In this document: one piece after another, positions 34,888-46,552 of the stretch
Numbering within the stretch: position 1 is the stretch's first letter
Layout of the letters: each line of letters opens with the position of its first letter
Assembly: GCF_000264905.1 (NCBI RefSeq)
Contig: NW_006763142.1
Location: forward strand, 165,353-229,352
Reading direction: 5' to 3'
Source: Stereum hirsutum FP-91666 SS1
Taxonomy: Eukaryota; Basidiomycota; Agaricomycetes; Russulales; Stereaceae
DNA length: 64,000 nucleotides
Translations under genes and position numbers: made by a program
Notes under the pieces: generated by a model
Seen by the model: the letters and a program-made list of their open reading frames with translations, nothing else
Databases searched by the model: none
Told to the model about the DNA's origin: nothing

Positions 34888-35843
34888 GCGCGTGAACGAT
34901 CAACGTTGAGGAAATAGAGGTGGGGCATCGATCTTTATATCTAGCTCAAGAACAGCGATGTTGCGAGAAAAGTCGATGGCGTTGCTGTTTACGCATAGCT
35001 GCACCGCAAGGGATCGAGTTCGCAGTATCCGGAAAGATTCCTGATCACAGTAAAGATGTAGTTACATCACATCTCGAGCATTCTTGGGGGTGAAAGACGA
35101 TGAGAGCCAGACAAAAACGAGATGGGATTATGAATGATGCACTCGGAGTTTACTTATCCAACAAATAGACAGGATCACCTACAATCGACAAGAAATTATA
35201 TCGAGTGACAGCGCTCTGATGGGGGAAGACGGGGCTTGCAAGATGGCGTTGCGTCGGGACTTGAGCTTGATCTGATTATTGTGAAGACGGACAGTCACCG
35301 ACTCCAGTACGATGTATCGGCATCGTGAGAAAGTGGACGTACAATCGCAGTGAAGGCCGCAGCGCTACAAGGCAAGCAGAGGTCATACATCAACGGCATC
35401 ACAACTCAGAATACGTAGAAGGATGTTGAAACTTCCTGGAGACCGACTTCATTCATTCCAGACCATTCGAGGTCATCATCGATGGAGAAACCAAGTTTCG
35501 CTTCGCACACGCAAGTACGATGTCCGCGGAATGGAGCCAAGTATACAGTAAGTCATGGCGGCATACTGCTAAATCAACCAGCGTGATCTTCCATATTGGC
35601 TACAACCTGTGCAGAAGTTGGATGAGCTACCCGCTCATATTCCGATGATACTTTCATATCGGGTCTGATGAACATGAAAGGCATGGTTCCTTCCTACCAA
35701 CTTAGATACTTAGAATGTACACCATGAGCCTATAAACGGATACAAAGATAGATTGCACTTCTCTTGGACTTCGATCATTTCCCGATTCCCCTCATTTCTA
35801 TTCGTGATCGGGGCCTGTGCCACCTTGCCGCCCTCAGCACAGT
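34888..35843. other. Intergenic region
   Basis: Close to 1 kb without a supportable gene between copy B and the stop of the HyuB-type gene; it contains the promoter of copy B. Confidence 0.5.
34933..34939 (-). promoter_or_regulatory. TATA box of membrane-family copy B
   Basis: TATAAAG on the minus strand about 46 bp before the ATG of copy B. Distance and sequence fit a core promoter element. Confidence 0.45.
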
Positions 35844-38742
35844 TCAGAACCCAGCCTGCGCAGCCTCCCTCTCCGCCAAACTCCCCCTCGCGGCCCAAGC
35901 CTTCACATGCTGCAAATCCTCCTGTTCCTCTAACTCCTTCTCCGCCTCCTCCGTCAACCCCCATCCTCCTCCCCCCGGCGTCTCGATAAGCAACCTATCT
36001 CCTTTACCCATCCACACCGTAGCTTTCCCTCCGATGTTGACGTACCGCGGCTCCTGGGGCTCGCTCGCACTGGAGCCAGAGTCAGAGTCAGAGCTAGAGT
36101 CCGGCTCGATGAGGTCCCCGTCTTCTTCGCGCGGCTGTTTGATCCAGGTGTTTCTCCCGAGTGCGCCAGGTCCACCGCCTTCGAGGCCATAGGGCTGTCT
36201 GGTCCTCCGCTAAGAATATATAGCAACGCAGATGGACATCTATCAGCATATTCATTCGATCTTCTAGGAACGCTCGTAAAATCATGGACGGACACAACGA
36301 AGAGCGAAGCCTTCCGATGAGTTCTATCTGATGCACGAAAACCTGCCTAGGCCTGATGTCATGGCGTGGCAGACAGATTTCCGGTGACATTTACAACAAA
36401 GAATCAATATTGATGGACATTCCATGCCTATGATATCGCCGCACGAACGTGGCCACGCGTAGTCTCGCAGTTTCAAGAGCGGTTGTGAGCATTGAACCCC
36501 CGACCACACGGTTTCAAGGCCCCGAATACCGAGCACCGACGAGAAGAAGGAAGAAGAAGAAAAGGGACGCGAAATCAAACTCACTTCCGACAAAATCGAA
36601 ACCTGCAACCCCTCCGTAAACTCCAACTCCCTCACAACTCCCTCGCCACCCCTCCACTTCCCCTTCCCATTACTTCCATCCCTCAACCCAAACCTCCTCA
36701 CCACTAACGGATACCTCCTCTCCAAAATCTCCACGTCCCCGATCCTCGTATTCGTGATGTGCGTATGCACTCCGCTCGTCCCGTGCCACCCAGGGCCCGC
36801 ACCGCTCCCGCCCGCTATTGTCTCGTAGTAGCCCCATCCTGCCACAGCGACGGTGCGACCAGAGGCGTCGGAGGCTTTGCCGCCGGCGCCGAAGGTGAGG
36901 TTGTTGGTGCAGCCTTGGGAGGCGGCGCAGGCGTGGAAGGCTTTGAGGACGACGTCAACGATGCGTTGCGAGGTTAAGACATTGCCGCCGCAGACGGCAG
37001 CGGTGCGTGAGGGACAAAGGAGGGAGCGTTGGGGGATGCGGACTGTGCCACACAGAGGCCATAGCACCAACAAAAAGAGGTAATAAAAAAGTCAACACAC
37101 GGCTGTGATGTGGATGGGGATGGCGGGGTGAACGTACTGTCAAGCGGGACCAGACATCCAGCGTTCAAAGGTATATCCATATCGAGCATACTCCGCATAC
37201 AGTAGATGACCGCGCTATGCACGACCGAGATCGGAGCGTTGAGGTTCCCGCGGACTTCGCAGCCTGTGCCTTCAAAATCGAAGATCGCGGAGCCAGCAGA
37301 GGGGTCGATTGCGACGTGGAGGCGGATCTACGAGAGTTTGTCACGGAGGCGGAGTCAGTGTACGGAAACCTTGGGTGGGGTGTAGACCTGCATGGGTATA
37401 TCGATAGTATGAAGTTGGAAGAGGGGGACGAAGAAGGGAGGGGCACACACGGGCGATCCGTCGTCCAAATAATCTATTGCGCTCAGAACGTTCGAGCCGT
37501 TCTTCTTCGCTACGTCTTTTAGCAAGTTCCGTACGGACATCTCGGCGTTGTTTCGAATGTGGTACATATAGTTCTGGACGGTCTCGAGGCCATAGTCATC
37601 GACGACTATGCAAAGCATGAGCCCCATTCGAAAGGACTCCCGGATCCTAAGACTCACTCTGATGAATGAGTTGAATACCCTTATGGTTCGCCGCGATTTG
37701 CTAGTTGAACAGAACATAATCTTCAGCATTTCGTTCTCATCCTCAAACATAAACCACTTACCGCCTTCAAGTCACTCTCGACATCCCTCAAATTCCTACA
37801 CCCACTAGCGCCCGGGTACCTCGCCGGTCTATCACACATATACTCCCTCAATCCCTCCCCGTCGAACACGCCCTCGCTCACTATCTTAAAGCTGACGATC
37901 TCCGCTCCCTCTTCGAAGATGTTGACGGACGTGGGGGGCATGGACCCTGGGAGGATGCCGCCAATGTCGGCGTGGTGGCCACGGGAGGCGGTGAAGAAGA
38001 TTATTTTGGTGGGGTTTGTTGGGGAGAAGACCGGGGAGATGATAGTTATGTCTGGGAGATGGCTGATAGTGAAACGTTCATGAGCACCCGAACTGAGAAG
38101 TTGACGCCACAGTGTGGCCCATCCGACGGACTGGAGCTTTGCTGCTCAAGCACATCCGGACACAAGGTTAAATTGACAGCAAAATTGCACCGCCAATCGC
38201 GAGTGGACCATCGCAAGTGGGCCGTCGCGAGAGCAAGGCATGATAACATGTTGAACATGGAGGAAAGACTCACGAGCCACCGGCATGCGGAGAATTCGTC
38301 ATTAGCACATCGCCCTCCTTCAAACTCTCCCCATGTAATTTCATCTGATACTTGACCGCACTACACCATACCACATCCCATTCCATCCACCCCATCCGAT
38401 CCCACACACATCGATCAATCAGTCAGCGACCCAGTCCCAGCTACTTCAGCAACCAAACCAACAATGAACTCACAAACTCATGCTCCCCAAATGAATCGGA
38501 ATAAATGGCGCATTCGCCACCAAGTCTCCGTCTGGCGCAAACAGCGCACATGAGAAATCCAAGCGCTCCTTGATGTTGGTCGATATGGAGGTCTGTTGCA
38601 GCGACCGGCCCATCGCCTCTGCTACGGACATGAAGCGGTTGGCGAAGAGGGTGAGCAGGATGGGGTCTGGGCCTTTCTTAGTGATGTGTTTGGAGACGTC
38701 CATGGTAATATGTAACGCTGGTCGGTTGTATGACGAAGTCAA
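35844..38742 (-). CDS. 5-oxoprolinase, HyuB half only
   Basis: Eight exons (38474-38742, 38274-38360, 37762-38062, 37658-37700, 37451-37605, 37138-37327, 36585-37042, 35844-36209) encode 622 aa. The sequence follows the hydantoinase B / 5-oxoprolinase C-terminal domain: [135 protein letters not shown], and the end motif TPGGGGWG. Fungal 5-oxoprolinase is normally one protein of about 1,300 residues with a HyuA (ATP-binding) half in front; no HyuA sequence is found in the 1.2 kb upstream. The gene starts with its own ATG a few residues before the domain. It may pair with a separate HyuA protein or be a truncated copy. The normal reaction is ATP-driven opening of 5-oxoproline to glutamate. Confidence 0.88.
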
Positions 38743-39927
38743 GTCAAGGAGATCAAGTAAATCCTAGAGATGTGGATATCTGACTAGGGGGGACGAGATG
38801 TATGTCAGTGGTGTTCGTGAGATTGAGACTTTCGCATCATGGATAATGCATCATGGCTCACATACAATACTTAGAAGAGGATACCTGTTCTCGAGTCACA
38901 CCGAGCAGCAGTATTTATGGGGGTCACAGAGCGTCAACGTCGTGGACGAGCGCAAGGAGCTCCGTAGGGCGGCCGGCGGCAAATGAATTATGGCGACGAC
39001 TACTGAGACTGTGGCGTGCTGTGGCCCAATCTCACTCAGGATACAAATCTATTATCTGGAAAATTCCTTGCCCCTTGACGCACAACAGTGACTATGGTAT
39101 ATATTTACTTATAGCTGGGGGCCCGGCACTGGCATGAGACCTCTCTTTACTCCTATGCAGGCTACGATAAAGCAGTACTGTAGTAAGAGTAAGGAAAAGA
39201 AACGACTGTACGAAACTGTACAGCGACTTTATTGCTCGTTATGCCCTATTCTTTCCAGCTCGGGTCCTCTGACCTAAGTGGCCCTGGCCTGACCTGACTA
39301 GCCTGACCTGCCCCAGTCATGCAAAATTCCCCCTTCCTGAAACTTTTCAGGCCTCGTCAGTGGGGCACATCGTAGCTGAGCTAAATCTGCCTGGGTTTAC
39401 AGAGTCAGACCGAACCAGGCAAATGCAAGTTTTGCGACATGGCAGGGACATATGCGGTGAGTGTTAAGGAGAAGTATGCTGCTGAGTGCAAATCCTCCCT
39501 GTTATAGATGGACATCAAAGCAAGTAGCCTATATTCCCCTGGCAAGCACCTCCGAACTTCGTTTTATCGTGTGAGGCAATGCAAATCTTGTTGATGATGA
39601 ACGAGCCTGGCGGCAGGTAAGCAGTCTAACACGACATAACACTGTCTCAGATAGACACAGTCGACGCCAGTCGATCAAAGCTAGAGAAGTTTGTGAACCA
39701 AAGACGGGCTGTTCGTCTACATAACGACCATGAGAACATGAAGTTCGAGCCTGTTCGAGCTCACGCTTTATTTCAGCCGGTGCCACACGAACCATACACA
39801 TTTCCCAGGCCACATCAACATCAAATCCTCTTTTCAACCACCTTATCCTCGTCCTCCATCGCGTGCCGCATTCGATATCCAATCTTTAGCAGAAACAATC
39901 GAATTCCCAAGGGTGAACACATAAATC
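38743..39927. other. Intergenic region between divergent genes
   Basis: No gene seen; in particular no HyuA-like coding sequence upstream of the HyuB gene. Around 39266-39315 the motif CCTGACCT recurs several times with spacing of 9 to 15 bases, a short imperfect repeat that could be a binding-site array or chance. Confidence 0.5.
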
Positions 39928-41929
39928 ATGGCCGACACGCTCACGAGCTACCTCGAATCCCAAGCCTCCCTCGTTCAACAAGCCGCGCTCGCGCTCCCCC
40001 ACCAATTCTCCACCTGCACCCATTCCCAGGGCTACATTCGCCAATCTATCTACCTTTGTCTCACCTGTGCTCTACCCCGCGGTATCTGCTCTGCGTGCTC
40101 CATAGCCTGCCACACCGACCACGAACAGCTCGAGCTCTTCCCGAAACGCCACTTTCGATGCGACTGTCCCACTACATCGATCCCACATAAATGCACGTTG
40201 CACAAAGGAACAGAGGGCGGAGAGGAGGATAATGCGGAGAATCATTATGGTCAGAATTTTGAGGGATTATTTTGTAGATGTGGGAGGACGTATGAGGCGG
40301 AGAAGGAGAGGGAGACCATGATCCAGTGTTTGGCGTGTGAGGTGGGTTCCTCCTGGCTTGAGACGTACATTCGACTCACCATATCTATTGGTAGGACTGG
40401 TTTCACGAGTCATGTCTTCACCTCCGCGAGCGACCATCCTCGCGAGAATCAACACCCGTGCCCGACGCGTGCCCGACGACCCAAGGTGGGCCACACGACG
40501 CGTCTACAAGCACTGCCCAAGACGCGAACGCGACAGCCCCTGTCCCAGACGATAGCCATGATAATGACGAAGACGACGCCCATTCCGACGCGTCTTCTTC
40601 AGGTCTACCGCCCCCATTGATCACAGCCTCAGACTACGACGCCCTCATCTGCAGCTCCTGCGTCCGGAAGATACCCATCTTGCAACGATGGGCAGGCACA
40701 CCTGGCGTCATGATGGTCGTGCGCGATCATTCCAGCTCGCCTTGGAAGGTTCTCAATGGCGATACGTCGAACTCTAAGGCTAGTCGTACCGCGACAGACG
40801 CAGAGTCCCAGGACGTTTCCGTGGTGGATACATCCACGGAAGTATCAATAACGACGACGACGGAATATAAACTAGGAGACAAAAGACCCCTATCTCCCTC
40901 TTCCCATGACCACGACATCACAACCACAGACTCCAAAAAACCACGAACTTCTCCCCCACCCTCGACGGCTGATCCGACTCCGACCCCGTCAACATCCCAA
41001 TCCCGATCCCGATCCCAATCCCACTCACGCCGCTGTCTCGCCCCGCCCGTCGACCCAACTGCCCAAAGGATCTACGCCTCGCTACGATCTGAGGCTCAGG
41101 CTCAGGCTCCCAACCTCACTTCCACTTCTTCGTCCGTTTCTACTTCCGATGTGGCGACACTACCCGAATGTGAAGGGGATATCTTCCTCACGGACGACTG
41201 GCGAACGAGATGGTGTCGTTGTGACTCCGTACGTGCCCTTCTCGTACACTGCTTTGCTTCCTTCTCTTCCTTTCCGCGCCCACTACTCACACACACCATT
41301 ACTCCATTCACTCGACTTGATTTGATTTTGATTTTGCTCAACCCCATTCACCTGATATGTACCTGTACAGTGCCTGCCACAGCTGGAAGTGCAACCTTAC
41401 CTGCTAGAAGAGGAAGAAACCTACGAACCGCCGGAAGATCCTGATTCACGTACGTATCCTCTTGTAAATTCGTCAAATCCAACCCCTTCCCCTCCACTTC
41501 CCTCACTTCCCTACATACCTCATTATTCAAGTCCTATCCGACCATCCGTCGTGCTAATGAAAAACAAGATAATTGGATGCTAACAATGTTGGTGGTGACA
41601 CCGAATAACAGAACTCTCCCTCGAAGAACTTGGCGTGCGAGCTCTATCGCGTATTCCGCGTGAACGCGCACTCGATGGTATCCGGGCGTTCAACGACATG
41701 CGGTATGTCCACCTCCACCTCCTTCCCTTTTCTTTGCTTCTGCTCCCCTCCTTAGACACAAATACTAACCACCCGACTTCGAATGACCACCAAACACACA
41801 TACATACCATACAGCGACTCCCTTGTCTCCTTCCTCCGCCCCTTCGCACAACAGGGCAAGATCGTCGCAGAGGACGATATTAGGGGATTCTTCGAGGAGA
41901 AGCGACAGGGACAGGGAGGGAGCTCATGA
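39928..41929 (+). CDS. UBR7: UBR7-type E3 ubiquitin ligase (UBR box plus PHD finger)
   Basis: Five exons (39928-40341, 40395-41228, 41371-41449, 41612-41702, 41815-41929) encode 510 aa. A UBR-type zinc box spans about residues 29-95 (CTHSQGYIRQSIYLCLTC, CSACSIACHTDHEQLELF, FRCDCP). A PHD-like finger follows at about 113-150 (FCRCGR, MIQCLACEDWFHESCL). The centre is Asp/Ser-rich and disordered. The C-terminus has CSSCVRKIPILQRWAG, DDWRTRWCRCDSCLPQLE, LEELGVRALSRIPRERALDGI and FLRPFAQQGKIVAEDDIRGFF, all typical of UBR7/Mlo2 proteins. Human UBR7 ubiquitinates histone H2B; fission yeast Mlo2 belongs to the same family. Whether histones are the target here is not shown. The split of the PHD finger by intron 1 is precise. 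Confidence 0.93.
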
Positions 41930-43364
41930 ATTTTTCGTTCGCGGAGGTAGACTTAGACTTCTTGCTTTACTGTTGTACGTCCGAGTCTTTCTTGTGCCAC
42001 GCGTGTGCATCTGTGCTTTCTATTCGATATTCAAGTTATCTGGCTTTGGCGCTGAAGCGCTGAAGCTTGTGGTGCTTGTCGCTCAAGTGGCGAGAGAATC
42101 TAGTTGCCATCGGAGAGTTGAAAGACTCTTCGCCGTGCTTCCTAGAATCGTCAGGCGAAAATCGCGCGTTCGCCGTCTTCTACCGCGGTGTCTTCATATT
42201 TGCTCCTGCTAACGTGATTGATGAGCTTTCCCTACCCAGAGCCGTATTGATCAGTGTGGCGCAACATGACTGTATGTTGCAGTCAGTGATATCGTCATGC
42301 TTTCCGTGGAGTTTCGCTGGTCCATGAGATGTTTATCATGACAAAGTTGACCATTGGTCGAATGGACGCTTGGAGTTATCAAATAATCATATCTAGCATG
42401 GCCCGTTTGAATGATGACCGGCGAGTTCTCCGTCAGTACAAGAATCGTCGTAACGTTGCACTTTTTCAAGATTCCGTATACAATCATGGCTTCTGAACTG
42501 TGCTCTGTACTGAGGCTTGAGGTGACAGCCCCTATGGTCGAACTTTCGGCTGGCTGTCGTCGATGGATGGCAACCGTACGAAGGTGAACAGGTCAAAGAG
42601 AAGCAAAATATAGGTGCACGAACTCGAGAGCCTGAGTGCACGCATAGGCTACTCGCTTTCACTCCGTCCGCTCAATGGGGATGCGTATGGCCATGGACGT
42701 CATTTGTCGACGTTCGATTGGAATCAAATAGTTTTCCGTCAAGTCCTCGGACATCGGAGCTCCAGAACGGGCGACAGTGAAAGCTCAGTATGAGGAAGAA
42801 CAGGCAGTAACGCCGCTTGAAATTCGAAGGGGTACATACTCATGCTACATATCAGCTAAGACCTGGATCCCTTGCGGGTCATCCGAGAGCAGGATGGTGG
42901 AAAAGAAGTTCAAGTGCTTCGCCCTGTGGATGCTAGATTCTGAAGTCGCTCGGCGTTCTTTCGAGGCGATCAAAGGGGTCCTGCTGGTTCCCCTCATCCT
43001 AACGTACGCCTCGTAAGGTTCGGGCGGCTTTTTGGTCTCTGCTCGGTTCAAGACGAAGGTGGAGCAAAGCATGTAGCTAAGACGACTGGAATCTTTTTAG
43101 AAGCATTCAGCCTCAACCAGAGCGGAGCCAGATTTTATTTTCGCCCGCAAGAAATCAGAAGGCGCGTCCGGGTGCGTCGCATCATCAGCCCATGTCGGAA
43201 GTCACAGGGTAGAGAATGATGGCCTATAATTAAGGAGTCTCGATTGATGAAAAACACAGGTCCACATGCGACTGGCCACACAACAGAACACGGCAATCCA
43301 CCGGGATATCTAGACTTCTCACTAAAGCAGTAAGACGCAGGCATCTCCTGAGTAACTCGACCCT
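41930..43364. other. Intergenic region
   Basis: About 1.4 kb between the convergent UBR7 and aldehyde dehydrogenase genes. Short frames only; nothing recognisable. Confidence 0.5.
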
Positions 43365-45419
43365 TCAGGGCTTCGGCAGCGGGATCCTCATGCCAAAGTT
43401 CGAAAGGGCATTCACGGCTTCGTCGGAGTAGGGAGGGTAACGGAAGGCCAAATGTGGGTCCGCCCTGAAAGCGACGAAGACGGTCAGTTACGCAGTGTGA
43501 AAGAATACAAACGCCCAAAAAGTGAAATTCATCGACACTTACGCGAGGGGAACATGAACATAGCTTCTGAGCTGGGTGAACGTGTCGAAGGAGGATTTAC
43601 CAAGATACGATCCGTCTGAGAGAGCGAAGGCGCAGAGTTAGAACCGCATTCACTTGGAGAGTAGTATCAGTTGTGAGGCCGACGTACATCCTGATTCACC
43701 AGAGCCACCAAACGGCATCTCGTGTACCACGAGTTGCTGGTACGTATCATTCAGTACGAGTGTTCCTGAGGCGGTCTTTTCGAGGACTACAGATGTACAA
43801 GTATCAGCAACGATGGATATTAAAGCGACGATATGTATGAAAATAGACGCACACTTGTCCCTGATAGCCTCACTCGACGTGAAAAGATAGATGACCAACG
43901 GCGTAGGACTGAGAAAACCAACCGATATTAGAAACGAGCATCGAACGGAGACCACTCAGAGTGGCAATGAGACATACCGTTCAGCGATGATGCGAATCGC
44001 ATGATCGGTATCCTCGACCGGCACAAGTGAAAGAATCGGACCATACACCTCACTGAGAACACCATACAGTCAGCATCGACTTGGCCGCACAGTCTGAGAC
44101 ACCAGTAAAGCCGTGAAGGATAAGAATGCGTACTCCTGCATCAAGATATCATCCAACGGTACATCCTTCACAACGGTCAACTCCATCTTCTTCCCAGCTG
44201 CCGTCTTACCCCCGATAATGACTTTGCCTCGCGTATTCTTGACGAGGTTCGAGAGACGGTCGTGGTGTATTTCTGAGATGACGTGGCCGATGTCGGGAGA
44301 TTTGAGTGTTCCTTCGGGGAAAAAAGTTTTGTGCCATTTGTGGAACGCAGCGACGACGGCATCCATTTTGTTCTTAGGCACGAGACAATAGTCAGGGGAT
44401 ACGCAGATCTGGTGAGGAGACGTGTTAAAAAGCGCTATAGCATCGAAATATAAGTCACTCGAGATGGAACTCGCCTGGCCCAAATTATTCTGCTTCCCAT
44501 ACAGAATGCGTTTTACAGAGAGATCGATGTCCGCATCTTCCGCGATAACGGTAGGGCATTTCCCTCCTAACTCGAGCGTCAATGGTGTGACGTGCTTCGC
44601 AGCCGCAGCCGCGACCAGCCTTCCGACGCGATTCGAACCCGTGAAGAAGATATGGGCAAAACGATGGTCGAGAAGAGCTTGTGCGACATATTGATCACCA
44701 TTGACGCACGCGAATGCGTTGGTGTCGAGGTATTGCGGGAGAAGGTCTGCAAGAGCTTGTGAGACAGTGGGACAGTATTCGGAGGGTTTGATGATCGCCG
44801 TGTTTCCTGCGGCAATAGCACCAACTAGGGGACCGAGGGTGATCACATATGGATAACTTGATCAAAGAAGACAAGTCAGTGGGTAGTAGAAGGGCCATGC
44901 GATTCAAAAAGAAGACAAGACGCATACTTCCAGGGCGATATGATAAGCACAATACCCTTGGGCGCTCTATAAACCGTGGTGTCCCACCCACTGCGCCACT
45001 CTGGGAGATTACTGGGCTTCTCGGGTTTGACCCAGTCATCGAGATTTTTGAGTGCTTCAGCAACAGCATACACCACGGGCCCGACATCTAAGCGAATGTG
45101 GCACAAAGGCAGCCATTAGTTTCACGCATCGATCAAGAGTCAGAGCAATGTACCCGCGACCACTGCTTCGAGGCGTGGCTTCCCAACGTCAATGTTGATG
45201 GCCTTGACGAGGCGGTCTTCGTTATCTTGAAGGAGTTTGCCTAGCTGGTATAGCTGCTGGCGTCTCCACTGCAGCTTTTTCGTGATTCCAGAGTCGAACG
45301 TAGCCTTCAGCCTTGCATAAATCTGGAGAGAACAGTAAGATAGAATTCTCTCGAAAGCATCCGGACCAGTATACTTTGGGGACTTGGTCGAAAGGTGTAT
45401 ATTCGAGTTGGCCAGACAT
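43365..45419 (-). CDS. Aldehyde dehydrogenase, ALDH3/fatty-aldehyde type
   Basis: Ten exons (45375-45419, 45154-45322, 44928-45087, 44475-44856, 44134-44408, 43978-44052, 43853-43908, 43688-43786, 43543-43615, 43365-43464) encode 477 aa. Motifs in order: WRRQQLYQLGKLL, GKPRLEAVVA, GIVLIISPWNYP, GNTAIIKPSEYCP, FFTGSNRVGRLVAAAAAKH, the catalytic Glu in LTLELGGKCP, the catalytic Cys in GQICVSPDYCLVP, EVYGPILSLVPV, PLVIYLFTSS, and MPFGGSGESG with SFDTFTQLRSYVH. These mark an ALDH3-like enzyme oxidising aldehydes, probably medium or long chain, with NAD(P)+. No clear C-terminal membrane helix is seen, unlike some fatty-aldehyde dehydrogenases. The intron just before the catalytic Cys exon uses a GC donor. 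Confidence 0.93.
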
Positions 45420-46552
45420 ATCAATTGAAAGAGATGTCGTTGTCGTGCGAAAGGGAGGGAAGGTCAAGATGATGGGAACTACTGGGAGGCTCTGTAGTCC
45501 TGGGGAAGGGCTAACGCTTAAGTACATAAAAAGCTCCGGAGTGGAAAGCGCACTCAGTGGGTTGTCTGATCCAGGAGACTCTCACCTAAACAGCTTTACG
45601 TTCAAGGTAAACCGTAAGCTCCATCGGCGCTTCATCAAGATCGCCTCCAGGCCTCAGGAACGCACTCTTGCGCTTGTGAATCTTGAATCTGACAAAATAG
45701 AGCGAAGCTGAAGTAAGACTGATCCTGTTGAGCCCCGGCTACTTTGGCGAAGCGTCGAGCTGGCCGCCACACATCTTCAAGCTGTAGCCGGTGGCCGGGT
45801 GCCTCTCTCTTGCTACCATACTTATAGTTATAGTTTTAAGTAATGAAAGCCAGAACAAGACCAGATTTATTTATAGCAGGAAGTTGTGTGGTTTCAACAA
45901 GCTAGTCCTTGGGATAAATTCCCGTCGAGGTGTCGCAGTTGGGTGTGGCATTGTCAAAAGATTGCAAATAATCCGCTTGTCAAAGCGCGTGCAGTGCCCG
46001 AGATCACGGCCCCTTCCTTCCTTCCTTCCGTGTTCTTCCGGGAACTTCAACCTTCTGTCTCTCGTCACTCTCGTCCATCATACGACATTCCGAAGCGATG
46101 TAGCCCCTTGTAGCTCGCATTTCTGTTCACGTCGCTGCAATACTTGTGGATACCTAAGACTACCGTGCTCTCTTGCCCTGGAGAAGCTGCGGCTCTCCGC
46201 AAAATTTCAACTATAAGTATGTCTCGGTGTGACTAGACACCCCGGTAGTATGTACCATGCAGAAGTATCGAGTCCCTTCCGAGCTCTATTTCCCAGGGCT
46301 CAGTAGGGCTCGTTGTCAGCGCTCATGCACATGTCTCGTATTCCGGGTGACGCGGAAGGTGATCTTTGCCCGCTATGCCGACTGCTTCTACTACTCACAC
46401 GCCAACTTGGATCTCGGTGTCTTGCGCGAGGTTACAAACAGTTCGCCAACCTTAGAAATGTCGTAGTATTATGCTCAGCGTGTGACCTTGATTAACCTCC
46501 ACCGCTGAGTCGAGCGAAACTAATTCCCTTTCTTACAATCTTCCCCTCAGGC
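45420..46552. other. Intergenic region between divergent genes
   Basis: No gene seen. It contains a CCTT microsatellite of about four units at 46012-46028 and should hold promoters for the aldehyde dehydrogenase (minus) and membrane-family copy C (plus). Confidence 0.5.
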
